Assembly (NCBI GenBank): GCA_964574395.1 | Contig: CAZNNL010000030.1 | Location: forward strand, 1-24,100 | Direction of reading: 5' to 3' | From: JAXGQD01 sp964574395 | GTDB lineage: Bacteria > Bacillota > Clostridia > Saccharofermentanales > Fastidiosipilaceae | Length of the DNA: 24,100 nucleotides | In this document: one piece after another, positions 5,914 through 13,048 of the stretch | Layout of the letters: every line of letters begins with the position of its first letter | Numbering within the stretch: position 1 is the first letter of the stretch | Made by a program: the position numbers and the translations under genes | The notes under the pieces: model-generated | The model's input: only the letters and a program-made list of their open reading frames with translations | Database searches by the model: none | Told to the model about the DNA's origin: nothing

Positions 5914-6622
5914 AAAAACAAATCGCTTTAGCAGCCCTATTTTGGCAAAACCATTCCACAATCGCGAAGCCAACTCTTGCCGTTATAAAGCTGTATTATT
6001 TGATTTAGACGGCACACTTGTTGATACAGTACCCCACATATGTGAATCTTATCAGCGCACCTATCGCTTATTTAATTTACCAGTCCTTGAAGATGCTGAA
6101 ATCATGGCAGGTATAGGCCTACCATTAAGAGACTTTGTCGAAGACACTGTGCCTGCAAATTTGGTGGACGATTATATAAAAGCTTATCGTAGTTATAACC
6201 AAAACGAACCCAACAAAAAGACGGCTGTTTTCTGGCCTGTCAAAGACATACTTGAAAATCTTTTCAAGCTAGAGATTCCTATGGGAGTGGTCACCGCAAA
6301 AATGGCTTCTCCTGCTTGGCAAAACCTAAAAGACTTTAATTTAGATACATATTTTGAGTTATTAATCGGTCACGAAGATACCGACGCTCATAAGCCTGAT
6401 CCGACACCTCTGTTTGTTGCCAGAGATAAGCTAGCCAAACTTAGTGGTCAATATTTTGAAATGCATGAGATTCTGTATGTTGGAGATTCTCAATTCGACA
6501 TCGCTTGTGCGAATAATGCTGGTGCTGATGCTGCTCTAGTCCAGTGGACACGAATGCCACTCGAACCTATTGATCGAGCAGGGGAGTATTTTGTTTTGTA
6601 CCACGCCGCAGATTTGCATTAA
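5903..6622 (+). CDS. HAD-superfamily phosphatase, phosphoglycolate phosphatase-like
   Basis: All four HAD motifs are present in the 239-aa form: motif I FDLDGT (D34, D36), motif II VVTAK (T131), motif III HKPDP (K164) and motif IV GDSQFD (D195, D199), with a helical cap between I and II. This fits the Gph/PpaX group, which hydrolyses small phosphomonoesters or pyrophosphate; the substrate cannot be read from sequence. About 28 residues precede the fold, more than usual. Starts at 5894, 5903 and 5906 are possible; 5903 has GAAAG nine bases upstream. The gene overlaps trmD and sits between trmD and rplS, which are usually adjacent, so it is a lineage-specific insertion in the operon. Confidence 0.88.
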   Translation: MMNRKTNRFSSPILAKPFHNREANSCRYKAVLFDLDGTLVDTVPHICESYQRTYRLFNLPVLEDAEIMAGIGLPLRDFVEDTVPANLVDDYIKAYRSYNQNEPNKKTAVFWPVKDILENLFKLEIPMGVVTAKMASPAWQNLKDFNLDTYFELLIGHEDTDAHKPDPTPLFVARDKLAKLSGQYFEMHEILYVGDSQFDIACANNAGADAALVQWTRMPLEPIDRAGEYFVLYHAADLH

Positions 6623-6653
6623 TTGAAAAGCTGTTGTATCATCTACAAGTTAT

Positions 6654-6700
6654 TACGGATGGTCCGCTGCCTTTGCGTGCAAGAACGTCCTTGAAAAGAG
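6654..6700 (+). promoter_or_regulatory. Candidate L19 (rplS) mRNA leader structure
   Basis: The 91-nt gap before rplS holds a structured stretch starting CGGATGGTCCG, which forms a CGGA/TCCG hairpin. It continues with GCTGCC and then CAAG-AACGTC-CTTG, just before the AGAGGAGG ribosome binding site. Its position and look recall the L19 autoregulatory leader known from Firmicutes, where L19 represses its own mRNA. I could not run a covariance model, so the match is from memory and moderate. Confidence 0.4.
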
Positions 6701-6713
6701 AGGAGGAACGCAA

Positions 6714-7073
6714 ATGGATTTAGTCAAAGCTGTTGAGCAATCGCAATTGCGCGAAGATACAACGAAAGTGGAGATCGGCGATCAAGTTCGTGTGCACTTG
6801 AAAATTAAAGAAGGCAACCGCGAGCGTATTCAGGTTTTTGAAGGAACCGTTATCGCTAGAAAAGGCAGTGGCCTGAGCGAATCCTTTACCGTCAGACGTC
6901 TGTCTTATGGTGTCGGCGTGGAACGTACATTACCGCTCCATTCACCGAAAATCGATAAAATTGAAGTCATGAGAAAAGGTAAAGTCCGCAGAGCTAAGCT
7001 CTATTATCTACGTAAACGTGTGGGTAAAGCTGCTAAGGTTCGCGAGAAATTAGTCATTACCAAAAAAGACTAA
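6714..7073 (+). CDS. rplS: 50S ribosomal protein L19
   Basis: This is a 119-aa complete L19 with the family core FEGTVIARKGSGLSESFTVRR (about 42-62), the GVGVERTLPLHSPKI segment and a basic YYLRKRVGKAAK tail. L19 sits at the 30S-50S interface and contacts bridges B6 and B8. AGAGGAGG is 7 nt before the ATG. A structured leader precedes it and a terminator follows directly, so it may be both the last gene of the trmD operon and regulated separately. Confidence 0.98.
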   Translation: MDLVKAVEQSQLREDTTKVEIGDQVRVHLKIKEGNRERIQVFEGTVIARKGSGLSESFTVRRLSYGVGVERTLPLHSPKIDKIEVMRKGKVRRAKLYYLRKRVGKAAKVREKLVITKKD

Positions 7074-7092
7074 GAGTAGAATATCTAAGATT

Positions 7093-7123
7093 CAGCCGTT
7101 TCTGATAAAGGAGCGGCTGTTTT
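7093..7123 (+). terminator. Terminator after rplS
   Basis: CAGCCG (7093-7098) pairs with CGGCTG (7114-7119), the stem extends inward with weak pairs, and TTTT follows. It separates the ffh-rplS operon from rbgA. Confidence 0.8.
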
Positions 7124-7237
7124 CTATATTAGGAAGATTTTGCGAAGTTTTAGTCAAATTGTATGCGTTAAGCAGCGAATCTTTTCCTATATACTAGACT
7201 GTAAAGGTACATCGATTCAAGAAAGCATGAGGATTTT

Positions 7238-8155
7238 ATGGATATAAATTGGTTTCCTGGTCATATGGCAAAAACTAAGCGCCTAATCGCTGAACAGTTG
7301 CCACTCGTCGACATGGTAATTGAAACTTGTGATGCCCGCATCCCGCAATCTTCACGCAATCCAGATTTGATAAAGCAGATTGCAGGGAAGACGCATATTT
7401 TGCTCATGACTAAACGCGATTTGGCAGACGAAAATAAAACTGCGCAATCCATTGCATACTTAAAATCTAAAGGCCAAGTTGTACTAGCACTCAATCTTAT
7501 GCAGAGAGCGGGTTTAAAAGAACTCACACAAGTGATCAATCAACTCGGGCAAGACATTGTAGATAAAGCACGCAGTAAAGGACGTTTATCGCGCCCACTG
7601 CGGATTATGGTGGTTGGTATACCAAACAGTGGAAAGTCAACGTTAATCAACCAACTAGCGCAACGTAAAGCTGCCAAAGTTGAAGATCGACCTGGCGTCA
7701 CGCGTTCACGTCAGTGGATTAAAACAGCTGATAACTTTGAGCTACTTGATATGCCTGGCATACTTTGGCCACAATTAGGTGAATGGAGTACAAAGCTCCA
7801 CCTGGCCATGACGGGAGCGATTAAGGATGATATTTTAGACACTGTGCAACTCTCTTATCATGCTGCTAATTTGCTTATTGATTTGTATCCTGAGCTGATG
7901 CTTGATAGGTTTGGCAAAAACGGTAGCTATACGGATGAAGACGAAGAAGATGTTGACCCTCATGCATTATTTCTTAACGAAAACATGTCAGAGGATGGTC
8001 TATTGCTTCACTGGGCAAGGTATGAAGCTATGGCACGTAATCGAGCCTGTCTTCGCAAAGGGAATAAGATTGATGAGGATCGTTTTGCCAAGCTACTATT
8101 AACAGAATTCAGAACAGGAAAAATAGGTGCAATGAGTTTGGAGATCATTGAATAA
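7238..8155 (+). CDS. rbgA: Ribosome biogenesis GTPase RbgA (YlqF)
   Basis: RbgA is a circularly permuted GTPase needed for late 50S assembly. The permuted order is clear: G4-like TKRD (58-61) comes before the P-loop GIPNSGKS (127-134), PGVTRS (152-157) and DMPG (171-174). The N-terminal WFPGHMAK (5-12) is a family hallmark, and the C-terminal RNA-binding part includes RACLRKGNKID...FRTGKIG (269-297). G4 has Thr where NKxD is usual. The 305 residues include a markedly acidic insertion (about 225-255, with DEDEEDVD). GAGG lies just before ATG 7238. A weak TATACT (7190-7195) is the only nearby -10 candidate. It overlaps rnhB by one base. Confidence 0.95.
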   Translation: MDINWFPGHMAKTKRLIAEQLPLVDMVIETCDARIPQSSRNPDLIKQIAGKTHILLMTKRDLADENKTAQSIAYLKSKGQVVLALNLMQRAGLKELTQVINQLGQDIVDKARSKGRLSRPLRIMVVGIPNSGKSTLINQLAQRKAAKVEDRPGVTRSRQWIKTADNFELLDMPGILWPQLGEWSTKLHLAMTGAIKDDILDTVQLSYHAANLLIDLYPELMLDRFGKNGSYTDEDEEDVDPHALFLNENMSEDGLLLHWARYEAMARNRACLRKGNKIDEDRFAKLLLTEFRTGKIGAMSLEIIE

Positions 8156-8805
8156 TGCAAGTTAAGGAAACGCTTGAAGCCCGCTTTATACGCATGAACG
8201 TAAGAGAAGAAGAGCTGAGAACAGGAGGCTATCTTCATATTGTCGGTGTAGACGAAGTGGGTCGTGGACCTTTGGCCGGGCCTGTTTGTGTGGCTGCGTG
8301 CATACTTGATCCAAAGCGCCCCATTCTAGGCTTGAATGATTCGAAGAAACTTAGTTTGAAAAAACGCTTAGTTTTACTTGATGAGATTAAAGAGGCTGCA
8401 ATTACCTATTCAGTTAAACTCATTGCTCCACATTACATCGATACACACGGAATTAATGCAGCCATACGTTTGGCTACTGATGAGGCACTTTATAGTCTCA
8501 ACCCACGTGCAGATTATGCACTTTTCGATTATGTAAGTTGGGATTTACCTATTGAGGGCGAAAAAATTGTGCAAGGGGATGCGCATTGTAATTGCATCGC
8601 GGCGGCTTCCATTTTGGCAAAAGTAACACGCGATCGATATATGCAGGAGCTAGATTTTAAGTATCCGGGTTATGGTTTTAGCACTAACGTGGGTTATGGT
8701 TCTAAAGCGCATCTTGATGCATTAATAAATCAGGGACCTTGTCCTGCGCATCGCCATAGCTTTATATCAAAAATTATAGCTAGACGAAAAGAAGCAAGCG
8801 AATGA
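8155..8805 (+). CDS. rnhB: Ribonuclease HII
   Basis: RNase HII cuts RNA in RNA-DNA hybrids and starts removal of single ribonucleotides from DNA. The 216-aa protein shows GVDEVGRGPLAGP (31-43, catalytic D33 and E34), LNDSKKLS (60-67), LFDYV (D125), QGDAH (D142) and IAAASILAKVTRDRYM (148-163). The four acidic residues match the usual catalytic set. The ATG overlaps the rbgA TAA by one base, so translation is coupled. The rbgA-rnhB-yraN order is common in Firmicutes. Confidence 0.97.
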   Translation: MQVKETLEARFIRMNVREEELRTGGYLHIVGVDEVGRGPLAGPVCVAACILDPKRPILGLNDSKKLSLKKRLVLLDEIKEAAITYSVKLIAPHYIDTHGINAAIRLATDEALYSLNPRADYALFDYVSWDLPIEGEKIVQGDAHCNCIAAASILAKVTRDRYMQELDFKYPGYGFSTNVGYGSKAHLDALINQGPCPAHRHSFISKIIARRKEASE

Positions 8806-9197
8806 AGGAAGCTACCAGGTCTGAACCGCACAAAATACTAGGTAGTGAGGCTGAGTCGTATTTTGCCAGTATTTTAAGGGAGAATGGTTTTTCGGTCTTG
8901 GCAAGAAATTACGCTGTTCATAGAGTGGGTGAAATTGATCTCATTGCTAACCGCGCACATACGCTTTTATGTATTGAAGTTAAAGCACGCACGATAAGGC
9001 AAATGTCTGATATTATAAATCGCCCTGCCGAGGAATCTGTGACAAGACTAAAGAAGCAACGCATACAACGTTGCATGATGGCGTATCTGTCCGAATATCT
9101 GCCGAATAGTTCCTACGAAATCATTTATCTTGTAGCGGTTTACTATGTTGATTGTTGCGGAAATTTGCTCCATGCTGATTTGCTTACTTGTGATTAG
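8802..9197 (+). CDS. yraN: YraN-like protein (UPF0102), predicted nuclease fold
   Basis: This 131-aa protein has the family core GSEAESYFASILRENGF (14-30), GEIDLIA (43-49) and IEVKAR (58-63). The D and E-x-K arrangement is the signature of a PD-(D/E)XK nuclease-like fold. Its biological role is not established, though it often accompanies rnhB. The ATGA overlap with rnhB (4 nt) shows coupled translation. Past about residue 95 it is less conserved, with a hydrophobic IIYLVAVYYVDCC strand region. Confidence 0.92.
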   Translation: MKEATRSEPHKILGSEAESYFASILRENGFSVLARNYAVHRVGEIDLIANRAHTLLCIEVKARTIRQMSDIINRPAEESVTRLKKQRIQRCMMAYLSEYLPNSSYEIIYLVAVYYVDCCGNLLHADLLTCD

Positions 9198-9251
9198 TCA
9201 ATACTACTAGTATTTAGTGTTTTTTCAATCATTTTATAGCTATTGCACTGC

Positions 9252-9280
9252 TTGAAGTAAGGTTCTCGGGCGCATATAAT
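9252..9280 (+). promoter_or_regulatory. Sigma-A-like promoter of the aminotransferase gene
   Basis: TTGAAG (9252-9257), a 17-nt spacer and a perfect TATAAT (9275-9280) precede TGGAGG (9295-9300) and the ATG at 9308. Transcription should start near 9287, giving a leader of about 20 nt. Confidence 0.8.
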
Positions 9281-9307
9281 TTTATGTAGTTTTTTGGAGG
9301 ATGTAAG

Positions 9308-10591
9308 ATGCAAAGTTATAACGAAATGAGTAAAGAAGACGCACAGCTCGAGTTAAATGCTCTTGAAAGTGCTTATGAAAAATATAAAAGCCTGAAACTA
9401 AAATTGGATATGACAAGAGGAAAACCTTGTCCTGCCCAGCTTGATATGGTTTGTGATATGGGTTTAGAGCGAGCCTATACTAAAGAGGAACTTTTCTCTG
9501 AAGATGGTACGGATAGTAGAAACTATGGCCAATTAATGGGTTTGATAGAGGCAAGAGAGATTTTTGCCGAGATACTTAAAATGCCGGTAGAAAACGTACT
9601 CGCTTTAGGTAATGCTAGTTTGAACCTAATGTATGATACTTTCGCACATGCTTTGTTATTTGCCATGCCTGGTCAAGCGAATGCATGGAGTGAACCTCAA
9701 AAAATCAAAGTGCTTTGTCCAGCCCCGGGCTATGATCGACATTTCGCAATCCCTGAGTCTTTTGGTTGTGAATTGATTTATGTCCCAATGACCGACGAAG
9801 GTCCTGACATGGACTTTGTTGAAAATCTTACACAAAATGACGACAGCATCAAAGCGATGTTTGTAGTCCCTGTCTATTCCAACCCTGAAGGCATTGTGTT
9901 CTCAGAGAAAACGCTGGAACGTATGGCTAAGATGAAAGCGGCACCTGATTTTCGTGTATTCTATGACAATGCCTATGTTGTACATAATCTTGACGCTAAT
10001 GATAAAGCGCCTAAACATGACTTCTTTGGTATGTGCGTCGCCGCTGGCAATCCTGACCGTGTATTCGAATTCGCATCAACCTCCAAAATGACCTTTGCTG
10101 GTGCTGGTATCGCTGCGATGGCATGTTCTGAAGACAATATTAAATGGTTCTTGAATGGTATGAAATATCAAACCATTGGACCAGATAAAGTCAGACAATT
10201 GAGACAAGCTAATTTCTTCAAAGCCAATGGCGGGATAGAAGCGGTAATGGAAAAACATGCCGAAATCTTAGCTCCTAAGTTCGAGATTGTATTAGATAAA
10301 CTTGCTGAAAACTTTAATGACAGTGAACTCGTCACATGGCATGCTCCTAAAGGTGGTTATTTTGTCAGCATTGATCTCTTACCAAACCAGGCCAAAGCCG
10401 TTGTAGCTGCAGCCAAGGACCTTGGGGTCGCCTTGACTCCCGCAGGCGCTACCTTCCCAAATGGGAATGATCCTTTGGATCGCAACATCCGCATCGCTCC
10501 ATCTTTCCCGGAAACGGACGAACTGGCTCAAGCGATGGATGTGCTCTGCCTTTGTATTCGTATTTGTGCTTTAAGAGCTGTTTTGGCATAA
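9308..10591 (+). CDS. PLP-dependent aspartate aminotransferase, class 1c-like
   Basis: This is a fold-type I aminotransferase of 427 aa. The PLP lysine is K260 in ASTSKMTFAGAG. Other cofactor contacts are GNASLNLMYD (101-110), N192 in YSNPEG, and D220 and Y223 in FYDNAYVVH. The late NIRIAPSFP contains the likely carboxylate-binding Arg. The N-terminal LDMTRGKPCPAQLDM and overall length match the Pfam aspartate aminotransferase family formerly called MocR-type, to which the Corynebacterium glutamicum enzyme belongs, so aspartate/2-oxoglutarate transamination is the likely reaction. It lacks the DNA-binding domain of true MocR regulators. It has its own promoter and is followed by a strong terminator. 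Confidence 0.88.
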   Translation: MQSYNEMSKEDAQLELNALESAYEKYKSLKLKLDMTRGKPCPAQLDMVCDMGLERAYTKEELFSEDGTDSRNYGQLMGLIEAREIFAEILKMPVENVLALGNASLNLMYDTFAHALLFAMPGQANAWSEPQKIKVLCPAPGYDRHFAIPESFGCELIYVPMTDEGPDMDFVENLTQNDDSIKAMFVVPVYSNPEGIVFSEKTLERMAKMKAAPDFRVFYDNAYVVHNLDANDKAPKHDFFGMCVAAGNPDRVFEFASTSKMTFAGAGIAAMACSEDNIKWFLNGMKYQTIGPDKVRQLRQANFFKANGGIEAVMEKHAEILAPKFEIVLDKLAENFNDSELVTWHAPKGGYFVSIDLLPNQAKAVVAAAKDLGVALTPAGATFPNGNDPLDRNIRIAPSFPETDELAQAMDVLCLCIRICALRAVLA

Positions 10592-10592
10592 T
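10564..10592 (+). promoter_or_regulatory. Possible purB promoter inside the end of the aminotransferase gene
   Basis: TTGTGC (10564-10569), a 17-nt spacer and CATAAT (10587-10592) overlap the aminotransferase stop codon. A start near 10599 would place the hairpin at 10615-10645 in the purB leader. This is the only promoter-like sequence that could drive purB locally, because the terminator abuts the purB ribosome binding site. Confidence 0.4.
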
Positions 10593-10614
10593 TTAAGTGT
10601 TCTGATTTTATAAG

Positions 10615-10645
10615 CGCTGCGCCTTTAGAACGCAGCGTTTTTTTT
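10615..10645 (+). terminator. Strong terminator or attenuator directly upstream of purB
   Basis: CGCTGCG (10615-10621) pairs perfectly with CGCAGCG (10631-10637) around a 9-nt loop, followed by eight T (10638-10645). The purB ribosome binding site AAAGGGA begins at 10648. It terminates the aminotransferase transcript and may also act on transcripts headed into purB. Confidence 0.9.
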
Positions 10646-10661
10646 CGAAAGGGATTTACGT

Positions 10662-12095
10662 ATGTACGATCGATATGAAAGCCCTCTAAACAGTCGCTAT
10701 GCATCTAAAGAAATGCAAGCCATTTTCTCTCCGGATAAAAAGTTTAGAACTTGGCGAAGGCTCTGGATAGCTCTGGCTGAAACAGAGCAAGAACTTGGCT
10801 TAAACATTAGTGATGAACAAATTGCCCAACTCAAATCCAAACAAGATGAGATTAATTACGATGTGGCACGTAAACAAGAGGCCTTGGTAAGGCACGATGT
10901 CATGGCACACGTGCATGCGTATGGAGAACAATGCCCTGACGCTAAAGGCATTATTCATCTTGGAGCAACATCCTGTTACGTTGGCGACAATACAGATTTG
11001 ATCATTATGCGTGAAGCCTTAGCTTTACTCAGACCCAAATTGCTCTTAATTATTAAGGCATTAGCTGAATTCGCTGACGAATATAAGAATCTCCCGACAT
11101 TGGGTTTTACGCATTTTCAGGCAGCCCAACCAGTTACTGTTGGCAAAAGAGCCTGTCTGTGGTTGCAAGACTTGCTTTTTGATTTAGAAGACTTAGATTA
11201 CGTCGCGTCTGGTTTAAAATTCCTTGGCTCAAAAGGAACGACTGGAACGCAAGCCAGTTTCATGGACCTGTTTGACGGAGATGAAGTAAAGTGTCGCTTG
11301 CTTGATCAACGTATTGCAGAAAAGATGGGCTTCTCTGATGTCTACGCTATTTCCGGGCAAACCTATTCTAGAAAAGTAGACACAAGAGTATTACAGGTGC
11401 TCGTGGGTATAGCACAAAGTGCTCATAAATTCTCCAACGATATGCGCCTTTTACAACACCTGAAGGAAATGGAGGAACCCTTTGAAAAGAATCAAATCGG
11501 TTCTTCTGCCATGGCTTATAAACGCAATCCTATGCGTAGCGAGCGTATCGCTTCTTTAGCACGCTATGTGATGTCCGTTGTTGCTAATCCTGCGCAAACT
11601 GCTGCAACTCAATGGTTTGAGCGCACCTTAGACGATTCAGCCAACAAACGCATCTCCGTCCCTGAAGCTTTTTTAGCTACAGATGCCATTTTAGGCATAT
11701 ACGCTAATATCACGGAGGGCATGCTTGTGTATCCTGAAGTAATTAAAAAGCACTTGTTAGAAGAACTTCCATTCATGGCCACGGAAAACATCATGATGGA
11801 AGGGGTAAAAAAGGGCGGTGACAGGCAGGTCTTACACGAAAAGATACGCGAACACTCCATGGCCGCTGGCCGTGAAGTAAAAGTCTTTGGAAGACCTAAT
11901 GATTTATTGGAAAGAATTGCTCAAGACCCTGATTTCCAGTTGAACTTAGCTGACATGGATACTTTGCTAGATCCTCAACGGTATGTAGGAAGAGCCCCCG
12001 GGCAAGTAGATGATTTTTTGAAAGAGATTGTCCACCCTCTGCTCAAGAGAGAAGAATTAAATATCGCCCAAAAGGGAGACAGTTTATCGGTTTAA
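10662..12095 (+). CDS. purB: Adenylosuccinate lyase
   Basis: PurB releases fumarate from SAICAR and from adenylosuccinate in purine synthesis. The 477-aa protein belongs to the fumarase/aspartase superfamily, with HDVMAH (78-83), GATS (101-104), TH at 150-151 in FTHFQAAQPV, and the flexible signature loop GSSAMAYKRNPMRSE (280-294) that carries the catalytic serine. The length and the N-terminal NSRYASKEM with SPDKKFRTWRRLW resemble the longer ADSL clade that includes the animal enzyme, rather than the ~430-aa Bacillus type. The start is ATG 10662 with AAAGGGA at 10648-10654. No other pur genes are adjacent. Confidence 0.96.
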   Translation: MYDRYESPLNSRYASKEMQAIFSPDKKFRTWRRLWIALAETEQELGLNISDEQIAQLKSKQDEINYDVARKQEALVRHDVMAHVHAYGEQCPDAKGIIHLGATSCYVGDNTDLIIMREALALLRPKLLLIIKALAEFADEYKNLPTLGFTHFQAAQPVTVGKRACLWLQDLLFDLEDLDYVASGLKFLGSKGTTGTQASFMDLFDGDEVKCRLLDQRIAEKMGFSDVYAISGQTYSRKVDTRVLQVLVGIAQSAHKFSNDMRLLQHLKEMEEPFEKNQIGSSAMAYKRNPMRSERIASLARYVMSVVANPAQTAATQWFERTLDDSANKRISVPEAFLATDAILGIYANITEGMLVYPEVIKKHLLEELPFMATENIMMEGVKKGGDRQVLHEKIREHSMAAGREVKVFGRPNDLLERIAQDPDFQLNLADMDTLLDPQRYVGRAPGQVDDFLKEIVHPLLKREELNIAQKGDSLSV

Positions 12096-12132
12096 GCAGA
12101 AAAAACAGCATGATTGTGGGACCTTAACCCAT

Positions 12133-12147
12133 GATTTTGCCAAAATC
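12133..12147. promoter_or_regulatory. Near-perfect 15-bp palindrome upstream of the GntR gene
   Basis: GATTTTG and CAAAATC flank a single central C (12133-12147). The one-base centre argues against an RNA hairpin of full length and for a dimeric protein site. The 175-nt gap between purB and the regulator is otherwise AT-rich, with no hairpin followed by a T-run. Assignment to any regulator is inference. Confidence 0.4.
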
Positions 12148-12226
12148 TGCATAAAATCAATGAAAATATAAGAAAATGACGTTTCATTCTTTCAATAAAA
12201 GTGATAGAATCTCATAATAATGACGG

Positions 12227-12238
12227 ATGTCTTGACAT
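12227..12238. promoter_or_regulatory. Possible autoregulatory operator ATGTC-TT-GACAT
   Basis: The 5-bp arms ATGTC and GACAT around TT lie between a weak -10 (CATAAT, 12213-12218, with TTTCAA 17 nt upstream) and the GGGGGAGG ribosome binding site of the GntR gene. The position suits repression by a GntR-family dimer near the transcription start. It is short enough to occur by chance. Confidence 0.35.
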
Positions 12239-12270
12239 TGTTATGTATTTATTTGGGGGAGGTCAATTGA

Positions 12271-12990
12271 ATGCGGCTTGATAAAAGAAGTAGCGTGCCG
12301 TTATACGCCCAACTGAAGGAACTCTTAAGTGAACGCATTGAGAGCGGAGAATATGCTCCTGGAGAAAAGATACCTACCGAGCTCGCACTTTGTGCTGAGT
12401 TAGAACTTTCCAGACCAACCGTGCGTCAAGCGATTGCTGAATTGGTCGCTGAGGGGCTTTTGGTCATCATGAAGGGGAAGGGCACTTACGTATCCTCTGA
12501 ACCAGCTAGAGTTGTTTTGGACCACTTTAGTGGCTTTAGTTTCTCTTTTTTGGCGGGCAAGAGTATCGAAGAAAAGCAATTCTTGGATTACACCTTGGCT
12601 AAAAGACTACCTCCTGATGTTGCTTCTGCTTTTGGCAAAAGCGGCGCTCCAGAATGCTATGAAATCGCTTGGACTTACCAAGAAGATGCATCAGTATTTG
12701 CTTTCGCCGTATCTTACATCCCACATCAGATGTTCCCTGGCTTAGACGAATCTATTCGCCAAGGCAAAAGAATGATAGACATAACCGCTAACCGTTATGC
12801 CTATTTACCTCAGCGTGTGAATCACCGCATTTATGTGCGCCCGGCAGATGCCGAGGAGGCGAGAATACTTGATATCTCAAGAGGTGCACCAGTATTGGTT
12901 AGCCAAGCTGTTTTGCTTTCACGCAGTGGTGTACCCTGTGAAGTAAATACAACCGTTATGCGAGGCGAACGCGTCTTGCTGAATTTTTGA
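12271..12990 (+). CDS. GntR-family transcriptional regulator, HutC/UTRA type
   Basis: This 239-aa protein has an N-terminal winged helix (about 6-76) with the classic VPLYAQLKELLSERI, G-x-IPTE and SRPTVRQAIAELVAEGLL, closed by KGKGTYVS. The C-terminal UTRA ligand-binding domain spans about 90-238, with SYIPHQMFPGLDES and a final PCEVNTTVMRG strand. Such proteins bind a small sugar, amino acid or phosphorylated effector and usually control neighbouring catabolic genes and themselves. The only genes downstream are the cysteine desulfurase and thiI, not typical HutC targets, so the regulon is unclear. GGGGGAGG (12254-12261) is 9 nt before the ATG. Confidence 0.93.
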   Translation: MRLDKRSSVPLYAQLKELLSERIESGEYAPGEKIPTELALCAELELSRPTVRQAIAELVAEGLLVIMKGKGTYVSSEPARVVLDHFSGFSFSFLAGKSIEEKQFLDYTLAKRLPPDVASAFGKSGAPECYEIAWTYQEDASVFAFAVSYIPHQMFPGLDESIRQGKRMIDITANRYAYLPQRVNHRIYVRPADAEEARILDISRGAPVLVSQAVLLSRSGVPCEVNTTVMRGERVLLNF

Positions 12991-13015
12991 AGCTATCGGA
13001 AGATAATAATTTGTG

Positions 13016-13031
13016 GTGACCTAAGGGTCAC
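13016..13031 (+). promoter_or_regulatory. Perfect hairpin in front of the cysteine desulfurase gene
   Basis: GTGACC (13016-13021) pairs with GGTCAC (13026-13031) around TAAG. No T-run follows, so it is not a terminator. It ends 7 nt before the short ribosome binding site AGGTG (13039-13043). It could be an operator or an RNA element controlling translation. Confidence 0.4.
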
Positions 13032-13048
13032 TGCGAATAGGTGTAAAT

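Noticed and set aside
12232..12237. Perfect TTGACA upstream of the GntR gene as a -35 box
   Set aside because: A -10 at 16-18 nt would fall in the GGGGGAGG ribosome binding site. The hexamer is better explained as part of the ATGTC-TT-GACAT dyad.
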